From Pseudomonadota bacterium (lineage in GTDB: Bacteria > Pseudomonadota > Alphaproteobacteria > Rhizobiales > Hyphomicrobiaceae), in NCBI GenBank assembly GCA_021813195.1, contig JAKALI010000279.1, positions 1 through 5,973 of the forward strand: a stretch of 5,973 nucleotides of DNA, given 5' to 3'. A model generated the notes under the pieces. That model made no database searches, was not told the origin of the DNA, and saw only the letters and a program-made list of their open reading frames with translations. A program made the translations under genes and the position numbers. Position 1 is the first letter of the stretch. The number at the start of each line of letters is the position of its first letter. Positions 1-5,581 of this stretch are shown piece after piece.

Positions 1-768
1 CTACCGTCGCCGCAGGCTGCGCTGGACACGTTTATCGTCGCCGGCGGGCCAGGCGTGCATGCGGCAGCCACGGACCGGGCGCTATTGGGCTGGGTGCGCA
101 GCCGGGCGCGCCGCGCGCGGCGGACGGCGTCTGTGTGCACCGGCGCCTTTCTGCTCGCCGCAGCGGGCTTGTTGGACGGCAAATGCGCGGTGACACATTG
201 GTTGCATTGCGCCGAGCTCGCTCGCCGTTACCCAGCCATCCGGGTCGAGCCGGATCCCATCTTTGTGCGCGATGGTGCGATTTGGACTTCGGCCGGGGTG
301 ACCGCTGCCATCGATCTGGCCCTGGCCTTGGTCGAGGAGGATGCCGGTCGCGCCCTGGCGCTGGCGGTCGCCCGCCACCTGGTCGTTTTTCTCAAGCGCC
401 CCGGCGGGCAGGCGCAATTCAGTAGCGCCTTATCGCTCCAAGGCGCGGAGGAGCGTTTTGGCGCGCTTCACGACTGGATGGCGGGGCGTCTTGCCAGTGA
501 CCTGTCTCTTCCCGCCTTGGCGCAAAAGGCCGGGATGAGCGAGCGCAGCTTCAGCCGGCGCTATGCAGAGGCGACCGGGATCACGCCGGCGCGCGCGGTC
601 GAGCGAATGCGGGTGGAAGAAGCGCGCAGGCTGCTTTCCGATACACGTCTCCCGCTCAAGCGCGTTGCCAAGCAGTGCGGATTTGGATCGGAGGAAACGT
701 TACGCCGCAGCTTCCTGCGCTTGCTGGCGGCAACGCCACAGGATTACCGGGCGCGATTCAGCCGCTAA
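1..768 (+). CDS. GlxA-type transcriptional regulator, DJ-1/PfpI + AraC HTH (5' truncated)
   Basis: The reading frame is open from the first base, and the residues before the first in-window start (GTG at 55) read DTFIVAGGPGV, a typical DJ-1/PfpI strand and glycine turn. The gene therefore begins outside the window; 255 codons are visible. The N-terminal part is a class-I glutamine-amidotransferase-like domain with a nucleophile-elbow-like SVCTGAF (Cys at 136-138). In this family the domain usually senses a ligand rather than acting as an enzyme. The last ~85 residues form an AraC/XylS double helix-turn-helix: LPALAQKAGMSERSFSRRY is the first, and LPLKRVAKQCGFGSEETLRRSF the second. The domain order matches GlxA/FtrA-like activators. 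The ligand and targets cannot be read from here. It converges with the Crp/Fnr gene, 62 bases away. Family call is firm; the specific regulon is unknown. Confidence 0.93.
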   Translation, partial: LPSPQAALDTFIVAGGPGVHAAATDRALLGWVRSRARRARRTASVCTGAFLLAAAGLLDGKCAVTHWLHCAELARRYPAIRVEPDPIFVRDGAIWTSAGVTAAIDLALALVEEDAGRALALAVARHLVVFLKRPGGQAQFSSALSLQGAEERFGALHDWMAGRLASDLSLPALAQKAGMSERSFSRRYAEATGITPARAVERMRVEEARRLLSDTRLPLKRVAKQCGFGSEETLRRSFLRLLAATPQDYRARFSR

Positions 769-830
769 GCGAAACTATCTTGTACGAGCGCTACGCCGTC
801 TTAACGCAACAAGCGCGCGAGACGCCCGCG

Positions 831-1679
831 CTAACGCCAATCGGCAATGCGGTGCAATTCGGTCTCGTCGATGATGGTAAGCGACCGACCACTGATTTCG
901 ATCAGTCCATTACGCTGGAATTCCCCCATCATCTTGCTGACATGAACGGGGGTCAGTCCGGTCGCGTCGGCAATATGGCGTTGGCGCAACGGAAATTCCA
1001 TGGTGCGATCGTTCATCATCCCGCGCGCCGCCAGCTTTTTCGCCAGCTTCAGGATCAACCTGCCAATCCGCTCGTCCGCCGGGCGGCGACCGAGATCAAG
1101 CGCCAATTGATCGACTTCCATACGGTCTTCGACCAACGTCTTCGACAGGATGTCCATCAAATCCGAATGGGCGAACATGAAGGTCCGGAGTTCGCTGCGC
1201 TTGAACTTTCGATACGTCACTTCCGTTATCGCTTCGACGGTGCGACCGGACATCGGTTCCAAGAACCCGGCTGTGGAAACCAGATCGCCCGGCAAGACGA
1301 AAGAAAGGATTTGCCGGCGCCCGTCAGGTAACGTAATCGACGAAGCTGCCCATCCATGACAGATGATCGGGATGTATTCCGACCACTCCTTCGGGTGATA
1401 GATCGATCGCCGGGGCGGCACGATCTGCACCGACGATTCAAGTACTGCTCTCCCAGAGAGATGCTCGTCATTTTCGAGCTTCTCATGCAGCTTCGCGCAC
1501 AACGCGGATTTCGTACCCAAACAGGTTGCGCAGTTGACGCCGCGCTCATGCGAAATGACGTCAAGCCTGCACGAAGCCGCCGCGCGGAAAGTCTGCGGAT
1601 CCAGGAAGTCCGGCGTTCCGGGGGGCGGCCCTTCAGATAGAGAAACCGCGCTTTGAATTCCGAAACGACTTCGATCCAA
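831..1679 (-). CDS. Crp/Fnr-family transcriptional regulator with N-terminal cysteine cluster
   Basis: A cyclic-nucleotide-binding-like beta-roll (LPDGRRQILSFVLPGDLV) is followed by a long dimerisation helix and a C-terminal winged helix-turn-helix (RQRHIADATGLTPVHVSKMM, then GEFQRNGLIEI). Near the N terminus is C-x2-C-x7-C (codons spanning 1497-1532), resembling the cysteine groups of FNR/FnrN-like oxygen sensors, though the spacing differs from E. coli FNR (C-x2-C-x5-C). The recognition helix lacks the FNR E-x2-S-R signature: the E position is Val and the R position is Lys, so classical FNR-box binding is doubtful. The start is unclear. The frame is open back to GTG at 1775 (314 aa), but that extension is not family-like. 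TTG at 1679 (282 aa) is used here, and CTG at 1604 would give a more typical length. None has a strong Shine-Dalgarno sequence. The family is sure; effector and redox sensing are inferred. Confidence 0.88.
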   Translation of the reverse strand: MDRSRFGIQSAVSLSEGPPPGTPDFLDPQTFRAAASCRLDVISHERGVNCATCLGTKSALCAKLHEKLENDEHLSGRAVLESSVQIVPPRRSIYHPKEWSEYIPIICHGWAASSITLPDGRRQILSFVLPGDLVSTAGFLEPMSGRTVEAITEVTYRKFKRSELRTFMFAHSDLMDILSKTLVEDRMEVDQLALDLGRRPADERIGRLILKLAKKLAARGMMNDRTMEFPLRQRHIADATGLTPVHVSKMMGEFQRNGLIEISGRSLTIIDETELHRIADWR

Positions 1680-1743
1680 TATTTTGGCTGGTCTTCTGAC
1701 GTCTGTGTTTGTCAAGTTCGCCTTCCTGTGCTGACGCCTGTTA

Positions 1744-1842
1744 TCACCGGCTGCCGCGAACAAGCGGTTGCCCACATAACGACGATCGGCCTTTCAGCCG
1801 ACACACGGTATCGTCAGCATCATCGACGAATGCGGAGCGCAT
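1744..1842 (-). other. Possible 32-codon small ORF upstream of the Crp/Fnr gene
   Basis: An ATG at 1842 opens a 32-codon frame beginning MRSAFVDDADDT and ending at TGA 1744. Its ATG overlaps the stop of another short leftward ORF (1842-2030) in a TGATG junction, which could allow translational coupling. A strong purine-rich stretch (GAGGAGGT on the minus strand, about 1865-1872) lies upstream, but about 20 bases from the ATG, which is long. It overlaps the longest possible Crp/Fnr start (GTG 1775), though not the TTG at 1679. It could be a leader peptide, a decayed gene remnant or chance. I do not recognise the product. Confidence 0.2.
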
Positions 1843-2030
1843 CAGCACAGCTTGCTGACGTCACCTCCTCGCTCGATCAATAAGCGATACCCCCCACCCG
1901 AAACACACCGGATCCCGATCCATTTCCAATGCCACCCAGACCCCGAAGCTGGATTCGACTCGACCGAGTCCCGCGCCCCTAAACTATAAGTAAAATTGTA
2001 AATTAAAATATAACGACAGTTGATCGGCAT
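1842..2030 (-). other. Possible 62-codon ORF, doubtful
   Basis: This leftward frame starts with ATG at 2030 and ends with the TGA at 1842-1844. The N-terminal third is encoded by the AT-rich block and has unusual composition (INCRYILIYNFTY). The C-terminal part (IGIRCVSGGGYRLLIERGG) looks more protein-like. There is no Shine-Dalgarno sequence before the ATG. It is listed only because it abuts the next short ORF through a TGATG overlap and lies on the same strand as the Crp/Fnr gene. The AT-rich part is more likely promoter DNA than coding DNA. Confidence 0.12.
1981..2013. promoter_or_regulatory. AT-rich block, probable promoter/UP-type DNA
   Basis: This stretch is almost entirely A and T (it contains TAAATTAAAATATAA) in an otherwise GC-rich window. 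Such blocks commonly mark promoters or binding sites of nucleoid proteins. I could not fit a good -35/-10 pair at standard spacing on either strand, so no start site or direction is assigned. Confidence 0.35.
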
Positions 2031-2169
2031 GCCGTGAACGATTATGTGAAATCAACTCTCGGTAGCGCGGTACCATTTCAAGCACTTCTCGCCGTGCATG
2101 CAGCCAAGTCCAAGCCATTTCCCGGCAAGGGATGTTATTCCAGTTTAATATTTTGCCAGATATCGATAA

Positions 2170-2184
2170 TTAAGGGTGGGTTAG
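2170..2184 (+). promoter_or_regulatory. CtrA-like motif TTAA-N7-TTAG
   Basis: TTAA is followed after seven bases by TTAG, one mismatch from the alphaproteobacterial CtrA consensus TTAA-N7-TTAA. CtrA often controls motility and chemotaxis genes in this class, and the next rightward gene is a response regulator starting at 2402. The site is about 218 bases upstream of that start, and short motifs of this kind occur by chance in AT-richer intergenic DNA. Confidence 0.22.
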
Positions 2185-2241
2185 CCCGAATCGTTAATCT
2201 TGGTTGCACAAGTACAATTCACAACGACGCGAATAACTGAT

Positions 2242-2253
2242 CGAACCGGTTCG
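2242..2253. repeat. Perfect 12-bp palindrome CGAACCGGTTCG
   Basis: The twelve bases equal their own reverse complement, with no spacer. The site lies in the intergenic region 149 bases before the response-regulator start. It could be an operator for a dimeric regulator, but only one copy was noticed and no matching family consensus is recognised. Confidence 0.4.
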
Positions 2254-2367
2254 TTGGCGACGAGCGAATGATCGGCACACTGAGCGGCCCATATCCGTTC
2301 TCTCGAAAACAACGGCACGGACGGCCTGGCGACGCCGCACCACTGGCACTGCTGCTAGCCGCTTTAT

Positions 2368-2379
2368 TCCGGCGCCGGA
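2368..2379. repeat. Perfect 12-bp palindrome TCCGGCGCCGGA
   Basis: A perfect palindrome 22 bases upstream of the response-regulator ATG at 2402. Its position would place it in the 5' leader or overlapping the promoter. GC-rich palindromes are common in high-GC DNA, so function is uncertain. Confidence 0.3.
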
Positions 2380-2401
2380 TGGCGTTCGCTTAAGGCCCGA
2401 C

Positions 2402-2989
2402 ATGAAGAACCACACGATAAATTTGCGCGATCTGGTCATCTTGGTGGCCGATCCGAACGCATATTTGCGTCGTGTCATTCACGGCATGTTGCGTGGTTTT
2501 GGCGCCAATAAGGTGCTCGAGGTGCCGAATTCACTGGGCTTGTTCGAGGCCCTCACCGGACAGAAGATCGATATTCTGGTCTGTGACACGCGACTTCCGC
2601 CGCACGGCGGGCTCAAAGCAACGCGCACAATTCGCTGCAATGCCCACAATCAGAATCGTACTGTGCCGATTCTCCTCATGACCAGCGACACGAGCGAGAC
2701 GACGATCAAGACCGCGCGCGACGTCGGCGCCAACATGGTCGTCGCCAAGCCGATGTCGCCCAACAGCCTCTACGACAGGCTTTGCTGGATTGCTTTGAAT
2801 CCGCGTCCGTTTATCGATACCCCCAACTATTTCGGACCGGACCGGCGATTCAAGATTGAGGGCTATCCGGGCGGCGTCGGGCGCCGCAAAGGCGACAAAG
2901 TCATAGCGGTGGCCGAAGAAGTTGGGCCGGCTCTTGCGCAAAACGACATCGATGCGCTCTTCAGTGCGACCCGATCAGGACAATCTTGA
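2402..2989 (+). CDS. Atypical receiver-only response regulator with C-terminal FliM-like tail
   Basis: The 195-residue protein starts with ATG at 2402, preceded by AAGG six bases upstream. Residues ~10-130 form a CheY-like receiver domain: D17 in VADPN, phospho-acceptor D62 in LVCDTRLP, T94 in LLMTSD, and K116 in VVAKPMS. Two usual features are missing. The first acidic-pocket residue (CheY D12) is A16, and the aromatic switch (CheY Y106) is V113. After the domain comes a linker with YFGPDRRF and GRRKGD, a pattern I recall from other alphaproteobacterial receiver proteins. The tail LAQNDIDALFSA (residues 178-189) resembles the CheY-binding N terminus of FliM (L-S-Q-x-E-I-D-A-L). No DNA-binding or enzymatic output domain is present. 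The stop overlaps the next gene's ATG by one base (TGATG), so the two are probably translationally coupled. The receiver call is firm; a chemotaxis role is inferred from the tail and the neighbours. Confidence 0.92.
   Translation: MKNHTINLRDLVILVADPNAYLRRVIHGMLRGFGANKVLEVPNSLGLFEALTGQKIDILVCDTRLPPHGGLKATRTIRCNAHNQNRTVPILLMTSDTSETTIKTARDVGANMVVAKPMSPNSLYDRLCWIALNPRPFIDTPNYFGPDRRFKIEGYPGGVGRRKGDKVIAVAEEVGPALAQNDIDALFSATRSGQS
2977..2980 (+). promoter_or_regulatory. Shine-Dalgarno AGGA deciding the start at 2989
   Basis: AGGA lies eight bases before ATG 2989, inside the last codons of the response regulator. It favours this ATG over the in-frame TTG at 2986. Confidence 0.55.
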
Positions 2990-3558
2990 TGTCAAAAGAC
3001 AAGAAACCCGAGGCGCGCATTTTCCACGTCGACTCTCGCTTCGTAGCAATGGCGCGGCGCCCCGGCGGCGTGCCGCGCCAACACGCCATCTCAAAAGCCC
3101 AGTCGCACGTCGAACAGCTCTCATCAGAATTCGTCGATTGGATCGAGCAGGAGCTGCAACAACTCAGCCTGATCCTTGCCGAGATCGAAAGCAATCCCGC
3201 TGATATGGCGGTCATCGAGCGCGCCGACGCCAACTGCTCGCAGTTGCGCGATATCGGCTCCACCATGGGATATGAACTGGTCACCTTCGTCGCAGGCTCT
3301 CTTTGCGCCATTCTTGATACGATGAAGGCGGGCGCGGCCTACGACAAGGACATCGTTGATTGCCACGTCAATGCGCTTTTCCTGGTCCGCACGGAGCCGT
3401 ATCGCAACCTCGGACCCCATCAAGTGCCTGAAATGAGTTCCGGCCTCCGTCGAATTGTCGAACTCGCGGTTCGCACGCAACCCGACCTACAGGCAAAGGA
3501 ACCCGAGTTGCCGCTCTCTCCGCCGGAAACAGCCAAAGGCGAAGAAAAAGCTGATTAA
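2989..3558 (+). CDS. Conserved helical protein, possible histidine-less Hpt-like chemotaxis protein
   Basis: The protein has 189 residues. ATG 2989 overlaps the response-regulator TGA, giving a tight two-gene unit. The N terminus is basic (KKPEARIFHVDSRF, then ARRPGG); residues ~35-70 and 75-115 look like amphipathic helices, and the C terminus is Pro/Glu/Lys-rich and likely disordered. The segment SQLRDIGSTMGYELVTF followed by SLCAILD resembles the helical core of Hpt phosphotransfer domains (H-x2-K-G, then a G-Y/F turn). The expected His is Ser84 and the Lys-Gly is Arg-Asp, so phosphotransfer would be lost. No membrane segment or signal peptide is visible. An alternative is a CheE-like or other alphaproteobacterial chemotaxis accessory protein. 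The gene is clearly real from frame, SD and coupling; the function is an inference. Confidence 0.85.
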   Translation: MSKDKKPEARIFHVDSRFVAMARRPGGVPRQHAISKAQSHVEQLSSEFVDWIEQELQQLSLILAEIESNPADMAVIERADANCSQLRDIGSTMGYELVTFVAGSLCAILDTMKAGAAYDKDIVDCHVNALFLVRTEPYRNLGPHQVPEMSSGLRRIVELAVRTQPDLQAKEPELPLSPPETAKGEEKAD

Positions 3559-3580
3559 TCAGCCAATACGGCCTTCGCCT
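3537..3580. repeat. Nested inverted repeats at the convergent gene junction
   Basis: An outer pair, AGGCGAAG (3537-3544) and CTTCGCCT (3573-3580), is a perfect 8-bp inverted repeat. It surrounds the perfect 14-bp palindrome GCTGATTAATCAGC (3550-3563). The arrangement could fold as a cruciform or as a nested RNA hairpin in transcripts from either side. It spans the stop codons of both converging genes, so it may act as a two-way transcription end. Confidence 0.6.
3545..3563 (-). terminator. Weak intrinsic-terminator-like hairpin for the leftward che unit
   Basis: Read leftwards, GCTGA-TTAA-TCAGC makes a 5-bp stem with a 4-base loop, followed directly by TTTTT (complement of A3545-3549). The stem is short for a Rho-independent terminator, but the U-run is well placed. 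The stop codon of the DUF2336 gene lies in the loop. No U-run follows in the rightward direction. Confidence 0.35.
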
Positions 3581-4655
3581 GCTGGCGCTTTCGCTGAAAA
3601 TCAACGACCTGTTGCGCCGTTCCTCTTTTCAGCCGATTAAAGACGACGTTGCATTGCTCAAGCGTATTGGGCGACAGGCCGCGCTTTCCCGCGCGCAGCA
3701 GTAATACGGCCTTGGCCGTAGGCCAAGCGAAACCAATCGCCCTGATGATGATCAGGATGGTCTCCTCACGGTCCTGAACCATTGCACGCTCGACAACTTC
3801 GATTGGCAAATTGCTCAATTTCGCAAGCGCGACCGCCGTTTCTTCGAACGTACCGGCGCGCGCAAAGGCCTCGACGGCGGCCTCATCGAGCTTTCCGGTC
3901 GCCTGCAATGACTCGATCAGCGCCCGCGCATTGACGAAGTCGCGCGATGCGGCGGCCGCTTGCGTCTGGAAAGAAGTGACGACATCTGCAATCACATTCC
4001 GGATCTCGCCGACGTTTTCCGGATGGGCGGCCTCCAGTGTCGCGCGAACGGCGGCTGACGCCGTGGTCAACAACTTCACGAAATGCTGACGCGAAATTTC
4101 GGGCCGGGAACCAACCGATTGGGTCAGTTCGTCGTCACCTGCAGACCGTTTCACCAACCTGACAAAGCCCGTTTCGGAGATTTTCGCTCCCGCATTCTGC
4201 ACCGTACTCAGCGCCACTGCGCGGTCACCACGTTCCACCAGCACGTCGGTGACCGTTTCCGCAAGCGACTTTCGCCGGGAAATCGCCAGCAAATGTTGCT
4301 GGCTCTTAGTTCTGGCGTTCTCGACCAGCGTGGAATTATCGAGCATTTCCGACTGAACCAGAACAGGCTCGGCCACGTCGATGACGTCGTCAAACGCAAG
4401 CCGGCGAATCACCTGCGGCGGCCCATTTGGAATTTTCGCCAGCCGCTCGGCGAGCAACGCCCGCGCCGAGCGCTCCATATCGACAAGAAGGTGATTTAAG
4501 ACCGCATCGAATACTGCGATTTGATCGTTGGAAAAATGGCCTGATCCGAGCACGAACAGGTCGGTGACACGCCGCAACGCCTTGGCGCGACGTTCGGCGG
4601 AACCATGCGAAAGCGCCTCTTCCAGCTCGTTGATAAATGCCTTGTGAACGGTCAT
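3555..4655 (-). CDS. DUF2336 domain-containing protein
   Basis: With ATG at 4655 the product has 366 residues, all-helical and cytoplasmic, with no signal peptide. The DUF2336 pattern is clear: ALRRVTDLF (~res 26-34) then HFSNDQIAVFD, PPQVIRRLAFDD with VAEPVL (~79-99), and RTKSQQHLLAISRRKSL then VTDVLVERGD (~115-144). The repeating helix pairs suggest a HEAT-like scaffold. Function is unknown for the family, which is widespread in alphaproteobacteria. Here it is the last gene of a cheA-cheY unit, so a role in signalling or motility is plausible. Start choice: ATG 4655 has GAGG 11 bases upstream. ATG 4664 and ATG 4676 are alternatives, and ATG 4754 would extend 33 residues and overlap the preceding gene by 38 bases without a ribosome site. 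The C terminus ends at the palindromic convergent stop. Confidence 0.9.
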   Translation of the reverse strand: MTVHKAFINELEEALSHGSAERRAKALRRVTDLFVLGSGHFSNDQIAVFDAVLNHLLVDMERSARALLAERLAKIPNGPPQVIRRLAFDDVIDVAEPVLVQSEMLDNSTLVENARTKSQQHLLAISRRKSLAETVTDVLVERGDRAVALSTVQNAGAKISETGFVRLVKRSAGDDELTQSVGSRPEISRQHFVKLLTTASAAVRATLEAAHPENVGEIRNVIADVVTSFQTQAAAASRDFVNARALIESLQATGKLDEAAVEAFARAGTFEETAVALAKLSNLPIEVVERAMVQDREETILIIIRAIGFAWPTAKAVLLLRAGKRGLSPNTLEQCNVVFNRLKRGTAQQVVDFQRKRQQAKAVLAD

Positions 4656-4716
4656 TTGATCCATTGCCTCGTTCATGCGGCCATTTGCGTCATGTGGACC
4701 AAACGCCCATGCCGCA

Positions 4717-5130
4717 TCAGAATTCCACGTCGACGCCCACCTGCTCCAGCTCATGGTCTGAAATCTGTGGTGCGACGGCTTCCGGCATATCGCTTTGCAG
4801 GCGACGCAGCAGTCGATCCTTAAGATCGTTCACTGTGATTGCGGAGATGATGCTGTGCTTCAACTCATCATGCTCGTCACCGCTCATCTGCGCGGCGTTC
4901 GTGGCTTCGGCATAACGCGTCAACGCGTCGCCAAGCGCCTCAAACTCCTGCTTCAGACGATCGAAGTGTTGAAACGCCACGATCATGTCCCGGCTCGGAC
5001 GCCCGCTACTCATAATCAGGTCGGTCACCTGACCGACAGTCTCGTCGAGTCGCACCACGTTGTCGAGAAGGAGCGCGGCGACAACCGCAAGGAAGGCCCC
5101 AACGTCATTGGCTGGCTCTTCGACCGTCAC
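4717..5130 (-). CDS. Small helical protein in che operon, candidate CheZ-like CheY-P phosphatase
   Basis: The gene lies directly downstream of cheY in the same direction. GTG at 5130 (137 aa) is chosen because GAGGAAG precedes it with good spacing; GTG at 5148 (143 aa) is the next alternative and has no ribosome site. The protein is nearly all helical: a hydrophobic helix (AFLAVVAALLLDNVV), then a long amphipathic helix with AFQHFDRLKQEF, then an acidic and basic C-terminal region ending VGVDVEF. The D57-x3-Q61 spacing within Q-x2-D-x3-Q matches the catalytic D-x3-Q of CheZ (D143/Q147 in E. coli, where Gln positions the attacking water). A terminal Phe also recalls CheZ, whose C-terminal peptide binds CheY-P. 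Overall similarity to E. coli CheZ is otherwise not evident and the protein is shorter (CheZ ~214 aa), so the function is a hypothesis. The frame is open back to the cheY stop. Confidence 0.72.
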   Translation of the reverse strand: MTVEEPANDVGAFLAVVAALLLDNVVRLDETVGQVTDLIMSSGRPSRDMIVAFQHFDRLKQEFEALGDALTRYAEATNAAQMSGDEHDELKHSIISAITVNDLKDRLLRRLQSDMPEAVAPQISDHELEQVGVDVEF

Positions 5131-5184
5131 GACCGCTTCCTCGAACACCGATAGTGCTTGCCGCAGGCTGCGTCTGCGCCGCCG

Positions 5185-5574
5185 TTACGACAACTTCCCG
5201 ATGACCTGCTCGATCTTCTGGCGCAGGATATCGGCGGTGAACGGCTTCACCAGATAGTTGTTCACGCCGATCTGCGCCGCCTTGACGACGAGCTCGCGAT
5301 CGCCGCGCCCGGTGAGCAGGATGAACGGAACCTTGCGCACGGTGGGATGTCCGCGTACCGCGCGCAACAGGCCGAGGCCGTCCATCTCGGGCATGTTGTA
5401 ATCCGAGATGATAAGATCGAGCGGTTGCGAGGCGACGGTTTCCATTGCCTTCACGCCGTTTTCCGCTTCATGGATATGTCGAAAACCGATTTCTTCCAGC
5501 GCCATGCGGGTCATCTGCCGCACGCTGAACTGGTCATCGACCACGAGAACCTTCACCGCCATTGCGTTTGCCAT
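5185..5574 (-). CDS. cheY: Chemotaxis response regulator CheY
   Basis: The 129-residue single receiver domain has all catalytic and switch residues. These are the acidic pair D13/D14 (VLVVDDQ), phospho-acceptor D58 (LIISDYNMPEMDG), T88 (ILLTGRG), Y107 and K110 (NNYLVKPF), equivalent to D12/D13, D57, T87, Y106 and K109 of E. coli CheY. Length is typical of CheY. CheA phosphorylates it and the phosphorylated form binds the flagellar switch or serves as a phosphate sink. ATG 5574 has AGGAG seven bases upstream, and that AGGAG overlaps the stop of cheA. The gene is ten bases from cheA and clearly in the same operon. Several CheY paralogues are usual in alphaproteobacteria, so which one this is cannot be told here. 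Confidence 0.96.
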   Translation of the reverse strand: MANAMAVKVLVVDDQFSVRQMTRMALEEIGFRHIHEAENGVKAMETVASQPLDLIISDYNMPEMDGLGLLRAVRGHPTVRKVPFILLTGRGDRELVVKAAQIGVNNYLVKPFTADILRQKIEQVIGKLS

Positions 5575-5581
5575 GTCATCA

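Larger units (their letters stand above)
1776..2401. other. Long intergenic region between divergent genes
   Basis: About 620 bases separate the leftward Crp/Fnr gene from the rightward response regulator. Apart from the two doubtful ORFs there is no family-like protein on either strand. The region contains an AT-rich block (1981-2013), a CtrA-like motif (2170-2184), and perfect 12-bp palindromes at 2242-2253 and 2368-2379. No FNR box (TTGAT-N4-ATCAA), convincing sigma-54 promoter or clear sigma-70 promoter was found by eye. It presumably carries the promoters of both flanking genes. Confidence 0.6.

Noticed and set aside
812..832. Hairpin AGCGCG/CGCGCT at the end of the Crp/Fnr gene as a terminator
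   Set aside because: The stem is only 6 bp with a 9-base loop and no real U-run in either direction; such pairs are frequent in GC-rich DNA.
1680..1775. N-terminal extension of the Crp/Fnr protein to GTG 1775
   Set aside because: The added residues do not resemble any family N terminus, the product would be far longer than usual, no ribosome site precedes the GTG, and a short ORF in another frame overlaps it.
2034..2240. Rightward 68-codon ORF in the intergenic region
   Set aside because: It has no recognisable domain, no clear ribosome site and irregular composition; it spans the CtrA-like motif and looks like chance in AT-richer DNA.
1776..2401. FNR box or sigma-54 promoter in the intergenic region
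   Set aside because: No TTGAT-N4-ATCAA and no GG-N10-GC element with good context was found by eye.
2194..2478. Leftward 94-codon ORF overlapping the response-regulator start
   Set aside because: It is Arg-rich with no family pattern, and overlaps a well-supported gene antisense.
4083..4499. Rightward 138-codon ORF inside the DUF2336 gene
   Set aside because: It is Arg/His-rich with no domain and lies opposite a strongly supported gene, so it is an antisense shadow.
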